DNA of 64,000 nt from positions 2,294,001-2,358,000 of the forward strand of contig LUGG01000003.1 in the NCBI GenBank assembly GCA_001683735.1. The letters are read 5' to 3'. The stretch comes from Grifola frondosa (lineage: Eukaryota > Basidiomycota > Agaricomycetes > Polyporales > Grifolaceae). Numbering within the stretch: position 1 is the first letter of the stretch; each line of letters begins with the position of its first letter. Under the pieces are notes generated by a model, which was not told the origin of the DNA, did no database searches, and was given only the letters and a program-made list of their open reading frames with translations. The translations under genes were made by a program, and so were the position numbers. Below, piece after piece: positions 23,833-34,920 of this stretch.

Positions 23833-24046
23833 TGATAGTGGAATGATGACAGGATCGATCTCAGGAGAGCCCTATATAACAGAAATAATATTATTTACAT
23901 CAAAGATCTTTTGCCATCCATGATCAAATAGTTGATCTAGGTGTCTGGGGTCCATGGAAACAGGCACCGATGGCAATGCCTCCAGCTGATCTGAAGATAT
24001 GATGACCAATTTAGACATGCATTACCATATATGCCAGTGAGATTGA

Positions 24047-24433
24047 CTAAGATATTGAATGTTTGATCATTATCTCAGAATTGAAATCGCCGTGGTTTTC
24101 GGGGTTTGACATATTCGACTGACCCATGGCAAAATATATGACACCGAATTTGATGATTGTTATCTTTGGAAAAAGAAGCTTCTTTGACTGAATGCCAACA
24201 TGGCAGAACCTGGGAAAAATGCGATAAAAGGCTCGTGTGATAAAAATGTTATCTTCATCCACTCGGACCCATGCAGATAAATCATGGGCCATATGTCTCA
24301 TGAAGTTCGAAGCACCGAAGATCCGGCAATTATATTCAGAATACCGGTCATGAGCACAAAAGCCGTCACTTAGACCTTCAGAAGCACAGGAATTATGCAC
24401 TTCACATGATTCTGAGGAATGGAAATTCATCAA
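24047..24433 (-). CDS. Doubtful ORF between KDZ genes
   Basis: A 128-codon minus-strand frame. Its middle (FMRHMAHDLSAWVRVDEDNI) has protein-like composition, but there is no family match, and the high content of Asn, Ile and Phe fits the AT-rich surroundings. It could be a remnant exon. Kept at low confidence. Confidence 0.25.
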   Translation of the reverse strand: MMNFHSSESCEVHNSCASEGLSDGFCAHDRYSEYNCRIFGASNFMRHMAHDLSAWVRVDEDNIFITRAFYRIFPRFCHVGIQSKKLLFPKITIIKFGVIYFAMGQSNMSNPENHGDFNSEIMIKHSIS

Positions 24434-24607
24434 AACGTCAGGTGACTATGGGTGACTAAGGATGACGCCATACATAGAATAAAATATGCCACGCTGTGAG
24501 CAATTATCTTAATGACCGGCATGTGTTAAATGCCAGCGGCAACCCGGCACATAGAGTATTGCCGGAGGACAAACAGTGCAATATGCCAGAATGCAAAATT
24601 GTACACG

Positions 24608-27600
24608 CTATTGAGAAAGGACCTCTCTAAAGGTAACCACTGCACAATCGGCAAATGCCTTCCACATTCCAGCTTGCCGGATTGCATAACACCGGTGGCC
24701 TTTATCAGTCATCTTTACCGCTCGCCCTTTCCACTGAGATTCAGCTTGCTGGAAATATCGAGTAGTCCAATCCATTTCAGACCTGACAATCACCACCTCT
24801 TCCCTCCACCGATCCGCCCGGGCTTTTGCTCTGAGCCAATTCACCCGGTGAACTATTTGCCGGCCAATATCATTTGCCATCAGATCTGATCCACCGGTGA
24901 TATGGCAAAATATACGCACATTCCCTCATCCAAGCTACATCATCACTATCACCAGCCAGGTCCATGGTCCAAAACCAAGCCAAAGGTTTATTCCGCAATC
25001 CCCTGGTGTGTGCCTCCACTAGAGCAGTGCTGACCTTCAAGTCCTCTGGTGATAAAACTTTGTACCGGTCAAACAGACTTCTTTTCTCTGTCAACCAGTT
25101 TGCATCATGAGTTGCCGGATCGCTGGAATACAGAGCTTGGAGACAACGCCGGGAATGATGGTAAATTTGGGATTGATTCCTGACCTCATTTTCCACCATA
25201 TTGACCTCATCAAAAGACCGAAGTTTAGACCGTTGACTGTTTGCTTCACGGACACGCGTCCGGTATAAAAATGACTTGTACCCAAGTGCCAGTCGAATTC
25301 GGTGAAGGGCGTCATTCATTTGTCCCTTTCGAAGTTCCACCTCTTGCTCTGCGTTTTTTCCAGGTGCAGTCGCCGGCATGAATTTGATCCCAGTGTTGAC
25401 GGCATATGCAGTATGAGCTTTTCAGGTGGCAGATCTTCTCCAAGGTTGACAATTTCATCTGCCATTACACCGTCCTCCAGAACATCAACCCAGGGGGAAT
25501 TCTGACTCGGCAGTTCGTCATCCTCATCATCGAATGCCAAATGACCTTGGTCGTCTCACGCACCGACCGACCATGTGTGCTGCAGCATGTTTCTGAAAAT
25601 TGTCAATCCTTGTCTGAAGTCTCTGGCGGCGATCTAACAATTGTAGCTTCTCTGCCGGTGTTGGGTTCTTGCCGATATGCCGGATTGCGGCAGTCAGTGA
25701 TAGTCTATCCTGCATTAGCAAATACCCATGTAGTTTGCTGGGAACACCTACGAGTCTCCTGAATTCTCATGCCGGAAGATAGCCATGCCACGGTCCCCCG
25801 GGGAAGCCTCTCTGTATCTTCGGCTTTTGCCAGTTGGAGCTGAATTTCACTACGGGTTGGAGCTTGAAAATATCAAATTGCAGAATAGCCATGAACAACA
25901 TATACCGGCTCACCTTCACGTTTTTTTACCTCAAAAACATCCATGACTTCCACATTCGCATGCCGCTCAGTCATTGCCCTGGTATATTGTGCAGTCCATT
26001 CTTCAATGTCAACCTCATCGGCATTCAATGTGGCTTCCTCCAAAACCTCTCGGTGAAGTTGTTCGCCGGCGATGGCCTTTCGGTACTTTCGAACTAGAGA
26101 GGGGACTGAAAACATTTATCAATCCACCGGTGGTTGAGGATTGCCATCGTTTCAGCTTACTCATCCTTGTCAGTTTCTTCCAATTAGAATCGTTCATGTG
26201 ATCATCGATGACCTCTTTTCTGTGGGCCGTGGACATCCCCCGAGTGCTTCCAGAAATATGATTCAGTGGAGCCCATAATGTCTCGATGATTTCCCCATCG
26301 ATTTGGCCGGCACCCTCAATGAAGTTTGGTGAATATCTGGCAAAACATTGGTCTTGATGTCCATGTACGTGGAATAGACCGATTCCCTGCAGAATCGTAA
26401 GACCGGCCAGCATCGTGAGATACGGGTTCCCGGCAAATCGCGCTCTCATCCGTTTGCCGTATTGACAACATGTCATATATAACAGCAAAAGAAGAGTTAT
26501 GCCACATAGCATGGCCAAAGCGCCGTTGAACACATAATCCATGTTCTTTTGCCTGTATCCGGTCAATATCATCCGGCATTCACATATACTGGCGAGACTC
26601 ACTGTTCACCTTTTTGGAAATCCACCACCGAATGAGGTACAAAACACCCATGCCGAGCACATGCTGCGGCTCCAATGCCGGTGGCTTCCAGATTATGTCG
26701 ATTAGCATTTGCTTGGTTGACCGCTGCATGGTCATTGCATGTAGACCTCTGTCATCAGCGTTCTCAATATCGGTGAACATGTCCGCCCAGTCGGTGATTG
26801 TACTTACCTCTTTCGATTCCTTTGCCACTTTCAGATGATTTTTATAATCACGGTCCTGGACCATGAATCCTTCGCCATCCCGTAACTTCACATCATCGTC
26901 CGGCTTTCTCATTTTCATATGCTCGGCAGAGAAATTGCCATCCATTACGAAGCTCCGAGTATATTTCCAACTGAAGAAATCAGTCAATCACCGGATATCA
27001 ATAATCGAATGCCATCTTACCGGTCGGTCTCATCATTTTGCCAGTCAGGCGGCAGATTGACACCAGGCTGAGGACATGCCACACAGAAAAGACCATGGCT
27101 TCCCGGTCCTTTCACCCCTGTCGGCTCATGAGCTTCCCCACTCCATTTGGCACTTTTCAATTCTCTCCATTGCCGGCTTACCCTCAGCAGCTCACGATAT
27201 CGGTCCTATCCCAAGCGATTAAATCAAAACACTGCCTACGTAAAACACTACTCACCGGGATGGTATGAGGAAATGCCGGTGAGGTCACTCTCCGGAGTTT
27301 ATTATAATAATTCAAAGCTGCGGTCTTGCATTCTTTGTTCTCCAGCAGAAAATCGTCCAGCACCCTGAATGTGAATGCCGTCCGAGGGTGTTTGGCACTT
27401 GCCGGATACAATCCCATGTCGAGCAGTTGCATATCCGGCAGTGCGGCATTTGGACATCCACACCAGTGAACCTCCAAATGGTGAACACCGCTGATGTCCA
27501 CCACGACCAATGTCCTGGATGTGGCATTGATCGTCGGTGAGATATTTGGCATTGGCTCCTCTACCAGAATTTCCTCTTCATCAGGTTCACCTTCCATGCT

Positions 27601-28214
27601 GGCATCCCATTTTGCCTCGACCGGACAATGTCGACCTGCATGCCCCAAGTGTAGTTCCACTCCAGCGGATCGAAGCCATGCTGGTCGAAAATAGTCACCA
27701 GTCCATGACTCCACCCGGTGGAATGGCAATCGAGCATGAAGGTCTCGGGTACACTCCAAACATGTTACCGGATGACCGAAGCATTCCAAACACCTCCATG
27801 TTCCCTCTCGGGCTTCACATGTCGAACATATCATTCCCTGCGATGGGTATTCGGTTTCGACAATACGGTGAAGAAACTCCAATTTTCGCGGTATCCATTC
27901 TCGCATGAAGTCATTTTGATTCTGATACTCTCGGTGAATGCTTCAATTGCCAGGGTATCATCGGTGTTTCTCACCTTGGTTTTTCGCTGCAGATATGGTT
28001 CATTCACTTGCACAACGTCGACCAATGCGGGCATCCCGGCATTATCACTCGGTGGTTGCACCATTCGCCGCGGGCCATGAGACGACGGTCCGGCACCCAC
28101 CGGATTGCCGGTGTGTTTCACTTTTGCCCTTTTGCCGGAGATGTCTGATTCTGCATGTCGAATGCCATCCTTGGAAATTACGTTGCGCCGAGGTATCACA
28201 TGTTTCTTGGACAT
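24608..28214 (-). pseudogene. KDZ transposase (frameshifted)
   Basis: From ATG 28214 the N-terminus is basic and disordered. A CxC2-like cysteine cluster follows (ICSTCEAREGTWRCLECFG, then CLECTRDLHARLPFH, about 27820-27690), then DISGVHHLEVHWCGC and TAFTFRVLDDF. The transposase core has the first acidic residue in MDGNF (near 26940) and ATGIGAAACARHGCF with VVDFQKGEQ after two introns. It continues with NMDYVF, YDM and CQYGKRMRARF, GLFHVHGHQDQCFARY, then DGEIIETLWAPLN. The long helical C-terminus runs through LRKGQMNDALHRIRLALGYK and VNWLRAKARADRWREE to a stop near 24608. This is the complete architecture of the family. Frames shift near 27935 and twice around 26470-26510, beside the YD motif, so this copy probably cannot make transposase unless these are sequence errors. 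Confidence 0.9.
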
Positions 28215-28299
28215 CTTCGAATCAGGGGAAGGCCATACAGATACACCTTCAATTTATATGTTTTTCTTTCCTCCGCACGTGTTACATGCATGATGTGAT

Positions 28300-29648
28300 T
28301 TACACAGTAAAATCTACGTAATGCTTCATCGACATCCAGTGAGGATACTCCAACCCTGCATGAGCCAGAACCTCTGATGACATAAAACATGCATAACATA
28401 GCCTCTCCCCATCAACCGCTCGAGCACCATGCCGGACCACCTTTCCACAAAGTCCAACCACTGTCCCGGCATCGTAACTCACTGATATGCCGAAGGTCGA
28501 CAGTTCCAGTTCTCCCTTCTCATACCGCCCTAGGGTTGCAAGTAGATCCATCCATGGCGATCTTCCAGAGTTGTCCCGGTGTAATGGTGTTTCACGATTG
28601 GATATCATTTGGATGGCTGTAAATGCCGAAGTCCACATGCCGATATATGGGTGGAGGTCTGGGTTTCGTGATAAATGCCGGAGCGATTGAATGCCGGCGG
28701 CATATAGCTCAGGTTGCATAACTCGGAATATTCCACTGAGCAGTGCATCAGACTCTCCCGTGTGTTTTAGCCATTCCCAGGATGCTGGGCAATTCTTCAA
28801 CGAGGCGGATGTCTCCGGCGTATATGCCGGAGTCTTATTGGAGTTAATACAAATTATTTCGGCAGTTGTAACCACATACCTTGTGCCCCATTTGAAACCA
28901 TCCTGCCGACACAGTCACAATTCCAGGTGGAAACCACCGGCATTCAGCTGGCATTTTGAAGAATTCGCCATTTTCCCGCCATGACTTTCCCTTCTGGCTG
29001 TGGATCTGAAACACGCTTTCCATCCTTCGAATGGCATTTTCCATGGATTCCTGCTGGCAATTAGTAATCGCCAAAGATTCTGTTTTTCGTTCTCACCTGC
29101 CGACTTTTAGACAAAATGCCGGGAAGAATCCAGCACAATATTCTCAGGTGTTTGTCAACGATAATTGCCGGCCGGTCAATGTTGCCGGTATGGTGCAGCG
29201 GTGGAAATCGAGTCTTGATGCTTTCCTCTAATTTAGCATTACGACCAGTCGGTTTTGTACCAAACCGGTCAGCATACTGATCGGCATCCCACTCCACCCG
29301 CACTTCCAAATGCCGGTCAACCTTTATCCCGGCAAATTCAAAACACCGGACTCACTGGGATTTTGGTATGCTTTTACCAACACATTTGCCACATTCATAC
29401 ACTCACATACCATGTCCAGGCTCAATCTGATATCTGGCAATGGTCTTGACATGGTGATGGCTTTAGATAATCTTGTTTCCAGGTGTAATGTGTACTTGAA
29501 GAAGTCCAGTAAATATGCAGATAATGCCTCAGTATATTCCAAGTCATAACGTTGCACAGGCAAGGTCTGGCCATGACATGAGCAGGTGGTGACATTAAAT
29601 GATAGGCTACATGAGAAGAAATACACTCACATTGTTTTTTGAATCCAT
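28300..29648 (-). CDS. TET/JBP-family 2-oxoglutarate Fe(II) dioxygenase
   Basis: Five exons read without interruption: 29631-29648, 29411-29566, 29097-29321, 28880-29050 and 28300-28833 (18, 156, 225, 171, 534 nt). All junctions are phase 0 with GT-AG introns, giving about 367 residues. The N-terminal half has FPPLHHTG, then LRILCWILPGILS and FPPGIVTVSAGWFQMGHK. The catalytic double-stranded beta-helix begins MWTSAFTAIQM, followed by SNRETPLHRD, which holds the iron-binding His-x-Asp. Then come MDLLATLGRYEKGELEL and YDAGTVVGLCGKVVRHGA, with the distal His. The last motif is GERLCYACFM, with the 2-oxoglutarate-binding Arg. Fungal TET/JBP enzymes oxidise 5-methylcytosine in DNA in the nucleus, and their genes are known to travel with KDZ transposons. 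It ends 85 bp from the transposase start, on the same strand. All expected catalytic residues are visible. Activity is inferred. Confidence 0.9.
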
Positions 29649-30210
29649 TTCTGTCAAGACAGAGTTTGAAAAGGAGGACAGATTAAAATGTTGACCAGAG
29701 CAGTGAGTGGAACAGGTTCAAGAAGATACATCAGATTTTGATGGCAGCACCAAATAATGCTGGCACAAACAGAAGTATACCCATACATACGAAAATTGTG
29801 GCTGAACAAATGGCAAATGTCTCATAGTCAGGACATGATGTGTGTGGGATACACAGGCATTACTTGGAGCATGGATGGTTTTAGGTGTTTCATAAATATG
29901 ACATGTCTGAAAAACATCTGTGCTTCAAATATACTGTAATTGTGAGATGGACATCCAAGTGATTTTAATAGAGGTGAAATGTTTGTGAGATATGTTTTAA
30001 GAATGAAGATGTATGTTGTGGCACCATGTACAGCCACTTTGATCAGTTTGAGCATCTGGATTGAGAATCCGGAAAGTTGCCTGTTGATTGGTGGATGTAA
30101 GCATTGGATATCGGAGATTCAATGTCCGATCAATCATGATCGACTAGAAAACACACGAGATGTAGGACTGCTGCAAGCAATCAACTTTCCCCTCATCCAT
30201 CACCTGCAAA
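29649..30210. promoter_or_regulatory. Shared promoter region inside the KDZ element
   Basis: 562 bp separate the divergently transcribed TET/JBP gene (minus) and the next cargo gene (plus). It is AT-rich and poorer in TGCCGG words than the coding parts. It contains no gene; short frames at 29757-29939 and 29979-30242 look random. It is the natural place for promoters of both genes, though no defined motif was identified. Confidence 0.45.
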
Positions 30211-32884
30211 ATGTCCTCCCAGATTGTATTCTCACAGCCTGAGCTTCTTGCCATGAAAAATGCTTTAGAGGAGCATTCCAATGGTTTGAAATCGGAGCGA
30301 AGTGCGCTTCGAAAGAAGCTGGCAGCTGAATTCAGTGAAAGTCGTGAAGAAAATGATGAAGAATTCCGACAAAAACTACTGCAGGTAAGTTAATGATGAT
30401 CTTGGTTGAGATGGCCGGTGATTGACGAAATGCCGAAACAGGAAATTAGGCGGTGGTTTTCGAAGAAGGAAAAGTCGAAGAAACACGAAACCGAAAGGCG
30501 AATGAGCGACAATATGTTCGAAAGTGGACGGCATATCGAGTATGGCGAGCAGAACATTCACGGGAGATCATCGAGAGAGCCAAGGAGATCAGCGGGGCTG
30601 AACCAGGTAGTGATCACCAGTTCATTGAGGCATATCAACCGGCAGCTAGTGAGCTGTGGAGAAAAGTTGGGAAAGGCCGTGAAGAGGAATACCGGGCAAC
30701 TGCCGAAAAGTGGAACACCAATGGACCGCCGGCGAGAGTTCAACAAATGTGAGCATCCAGTGTTTGAAATGCCGGCGAAGCTAATATCCACCCAGTATCG
30801 CAGATGAACAACTGTCAGATATGTGCGCGAAATTTGCCAGGATAGTGAAGATGCAAACCAACGCAAATATCTTCATGCTGACCGGTCATCAAGATTCTGC
30901 CGGCGATATGGTGGTCATCCGGCAAGTCGTTGATATATTGCTAAAGAATATAAATACTGATATCAGAACAGGCATGACTTCAACGACAAATACAGTCAAT
31001 TGGGACAGAAATTCACCACCACCTTTCCCAAATGGGCTGACAAGACATATGCGGCCTGGGTATTGTTTACCCGAAAATGTTTCAGTAAGAAATAGCTTTC
31101 TTCGGGGGTGAAATTGCTTATGTCGTATGACCGACAGATGTAGATGTAGATGAAAGTGCCGAAGATGACCCAGATCTCGGCCGAAGATATTGAAGGCAAA
31201 ACTACCAGCCTACATTTTTCAGCTGGATCTGAGCGGCATTCCAATCATTCCCCAGTCGGTCAACCTCACTTTAACTGAGCTGCAAAACTTCATCCGGACA
31301 TTTTTTGCCATCCACTGGAGTAAGTCTTAAATGCCTGATTCACTTCATAGCTAATGAACATCCCAGACCTGGCATGTGGAACATCTGCCGGAAGGGTGCC
31401 ATGGGACCGGCTGAACAAGGATGGATTTCACCGGTATATTGCAGCAGGATCACTCCCAGATGCAATGGTCTTTTCTGACCCCTCCAAGATTAAGAAAGAG
31501 GATGCAGAAGGCTTGCTGAAATATTGGCAAGACCGGCAAATGAATCCTGACCTGGAATATGTCTTTCGGTTTACGCACGGCATCATGAACTTCGAACGGC
31601 GAATTGCCACATATCAAATGCCGGTGGACAGCGATGCCGATGGGGATGATGAGAAATCCCAAGCACAGAAGGCAAGGCCACGAATGTCTAAAAAGTCCAA
31701 GGCAATCACCAGGAAGGGCAAGAATCGTATGGTGATCTCTTCCAATTCTGAATCAGAGGCCGGCAATGAGGTCGAACGTGAGACACCGAGAGGGGTAGAT
31801 AGTAATGCCGAGGGTGACCACCTGGCATTACAGTCGAAAGACATCGGTGACATTCCGGCAAGGGATCTGGATGTGGCGAAGAACATGGCACCATCGTGGG
31901 CTGGTAATAGCATCAATCGCCGGCAAATCTTCCTCGCATCATTATCAGAAGAAGGCCTTTACCAGACGTTGATCAGGGTTATACTCGAAAAACCGGCAAG
32001 TGTTTTTTATCATGATGGCGTGTACGCACTAATTAATTCTAAAAAGGGAACACTGGATTTGAAGCTCAGGGATGCACCTGGATATATGTGGGCCAACTGG
32101 AATTACCAGTCTGCCTGGCTGCCGGAAGATTTCCACCGGCATTCGAAGGGCTTCGACAAATTCTGGACTTCTGGAGTGCAGAGATTGCCGATCACGTTTC
32201 GGCATTGAAGTTGATGGACGGCGAGGACATCATCCGAGGCTTTGACATTTGGGCTTATTCTCCGGGATTTAGCGAGGTCACAATTCTCATTTGCCGATCC
32301 GGATGACCTGATGGCTGACAGTGTGCCGGCATATGTCACGAGCACCGTTCATTCTTTCGACCACATCTCACACATCACCGAGTTGTGTGGCAAACTGGTG
32401 AAAATCTCGGTGGAACAGGATCACCATTTGCAGGATGAACCACCGGCAGTTGGTCCATCTGAACCAGGCATGGTCCAGCTGTGGAGCAATCACAGGTCGC
32501 AGCAGATGCCATTTCACCGGCAAAGGTCCAGGTCATACGGGCCATCTCCACTGGTACCAGGCGGTTTTCAAGAGCTGTGATTCACCGGCGACAGTGCATT
32601 TGCCAGTCGCAGTCACAAAGGAGAGGCCATTGACCCGAGCAAGGACCCGTGCTAATGAAGAGAGCACCAAACGGCAGCTGCGAAGTCATGCTTCACAGGT
32701 GATCGTGGCCGTGCCACAGAACGGCAAGAAAAGAAAGGAACCGCCTGCCAAAGAACAACCTGTAGCCAAACGCCGGCGAAATGGGGATGTGCCGGGGAGT
32801 GCAGTTACTGGGAGGGACAAGAAACCGGTGGCAAAGGCGAATGAAAAGACCAGCAGGAAGCGGGGAAAGGCCGGGAGAAGATAG
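30211..32884 (+). pseudogene. Unknown KDZ cargo gene, large basic-tailed protein
   Basis: Starts at ATG 30211 (MSSQIVFSQPELLAMKNALE). Exon 1 ends CTGCAG at a gtaagt donor (30386), and exon 2 begins EIRRWFSKKEKSKK after cgaaacag. The frame then shifts near 30480 into NERQYVRKWTAYRVW and continues through ELWRKVGKGREEEYRATAEK. Later exons carry a helical segment around 31000, a long exon 31354-32208 (DKFWTSG near its end), and a C-terminus with KKRKEPPAKEQ and KRRRNGD, likely nuclear signals. The composition and layout match a class of uncharacterised proteins often found with basidiomycete transposons. EIRRWF is faintly homeodomain-like, but I make no such call. The shift at 30480 could be damage or an indel error. 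Confidence 0.5.
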
Positions 32885-33301
32885 ATGGTTTTAAACTGTA
32901 CATCTGCATTCGTCTTGGATAATGCGGCAATTTATTTGCCAGACTGCCGATGGTATGGTGAATTGTTTGCCGGCAATATGACATTCTGTGGCATTCATGT
33001 ACTAAGCATACAGAACACTTAGACCACCGGCATTGAGGTGAATTGAAATATTCATGTTTTCAAACTTGTCTGCATATGCATATTCCTGACAATCTACGGC
33101 ACTTCATATTCCGGTAGACCGGATTAGGGCGAATTGTTCTCCGGCAATATGGCATTTGACATTCCCATTTAACATATGTTCAGGTTAATGATAATCACAA
33201 TACCGGCACTATTGTGAATGCCGCAGACGGCAAATGGCATTTGAGACATGGTGCATATGAAGAGGCATACAAAAGAACAATGGACTACAGATGCAAAGTA
33301 C
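32885..33301. other. Convergent intergenic gap in the KDZ element
   Basis: Contains the 3' ends of the genes on either side. The plus frame 33214-33423 overlaps the end of the minus gene and is not supported. Rich in ccggcaa words. Confidence 0.4.
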
Positions 33302-34442
33302 CTAAGATCCCGATGAACTGGCATTGCCTGTCTCCGGTACAGGATACGGCTGACTGGGTAAATTCCATCTCTTTAAAGACCGCTCATACCTTCGCCGCTC
33401 TTTGGCAATTGTCTCCCAACTGATGAGGTCGTTCGCGGTTTTCGGCTTGGCAGCCACTTCATTATCGACGGCATCCATCGTAAGACCGCCGGCGCGGGTG
33501 CGAATTAAAAACCGCAAGCGGTGAAGTTCCTCTTGCCATCCAAAGGTCCGCATGGCATCCCGGCGCATCCACTGCAATGCCTCCTCACGAAGTGACAACA
33601 GCACCTCGTCATCTTCCTCGACATCGGCGGGTCCTTGCGTGCAAACCACCGAGGGACCGTCTCCGGCAGCCATCCCTCAATCTCTTTATCCGGCTCCTCC
33701 AACATCCACTTCCTGGCAAATACCAATCCCATGTCTTGCCGGGGTGCTGCCGCCGTCTCGCCGGCAATGGGAGGTATTGCCGGTTGACGGCGATTGGACT
33801 GGAGGTCTGGCTCAAGGTCTCCATGTATTGCCGGTACCTCTCAGCGGCACTGAGAGTTGGTGTATCAGTGTCTTCAATGGCGAGCTGCTGGTGCGACGGA
33901 CTGCCAGAAGACCATACCATTGCTGACGGCAATGTCACAAGAGGCGAGACATGAGGTGAAGAATAGATGGCGGAGGGCGGACTGCCGGCAAAACAGAGGA
34001 TTGGGTGGGCGGTGTTCCCCAATTGAGGGTGGGAAGGATGACCCGTGGTGGTATGGTTGTTGCCATGGTCTGACCAAGTGCCGGCAGTGAGGCTCCCCGA
34101 GCTGGGGCGAATCGAGTTGCCAGTTCATCGTCACGGGGCGCGGGATCGTCGGCAAAGGGTTAGTGTTTGCCGGCGGGGAGAGACGAGGCCACTGCATGAC
34201 CGGGTTACTGGCATTTGTCTGAGTGGGTGGAGCTGGGGTAGGAAGGGGGGCCATGTCCCAACGCATGACCGGGACCGTCGTGCCAGCAAGAGCTGGGACT
34301 GAGGATTCTCCTCCATCGCGGCATCCAGGTTCCAGTTCATCGGCACTTGGATCTTGGTTGATGCCGCATTGCCGGATTGCCCTGCTACAGTTGCCGGGGG
34401 AACTTCACCTTTATTGCCAGAGATTGTCTGATCGACGTCCAT
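33302..34442 (-). CDS. Unknown KDZ cargo gene with M-x-W repeats
   Basis: Likely start ATG 34442 (MDVDQTISGNKGEVPPATVA). The first half is disordered and repeats a short motif across the readable frames: PMNWNLD, TMNWQLD, VMQWPRL, VMRWDMA and AMVWSSG, spaced about 25-50 residues. The following part reads SAAERYRQYMETLSQTSS. The last part is predicted helical and charged (DEVLLSLREEALQWMRRDAM, then KERRRYERSLKRW). The exons are in different frames and splice sites were only partly identified, so the exact model is uncertain. No known family. It lies between two plus-strand genes. Confidence 0.45.
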
Positions 34443-34920
34443 GGCAACTGGCAAAACTTTATTAGCAATCAAAAATGAGAAATGTATCCGGCAAACCTTC
34501 AGATATGCCGGTGAGACCTATTAGCAATGGTTAAATCTCGATGGCACATACATATAGACCGACGTACCGAGCGTAGATTGTGCGGACATGGTGGGTAGAT
34601 AAATGTATTGAGGCGCTAAATTGATATATGAGCGTGAGTGTGGGATATCGTATGCCGGCGTACCTAAATTGGTATGTTGTTTTGATGGGGGAAGGAAGAT
34701 TTTGGTCAACGGAGGTGAAGATTTTATCTGTTTAGCGGGTACAACATTATGTCATCGGCATATCTAGATTGATGTCGGCAAACGGTGAATTCTGTCATGT
34801 GACTACTGTTCTGATTCCTTCATATAACCCGCGTTATCGTGGTTCCCCGCGCCTCTGCTCTCTGCCTCCTTTAAACACCAAGTCAACACTCTTGTTATCA
34901 TTCTCATTACTATTTTCACC
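34443..34920. promoter_or_regulatory. Divergent promoter region in the KDZ element
   Basis: 478 bp between the minus gene starting at 34442 and the plus gene starting at 34921. AT-rich, with TATA-like words (gatatatgagc near 34632, tcatataacccgcg near 34820) upstream of the plus gene. No gene recognised. Confidence 0.4.

Noticed and set aside
30400..30760. Homeodomain or HMG box in the plus-strand KDZ cargo gene
   Set aside because: EIRRWF and the basic helix are suggestive, but the helical pattern is broken by a frame change and the diagnostic residues are missing.
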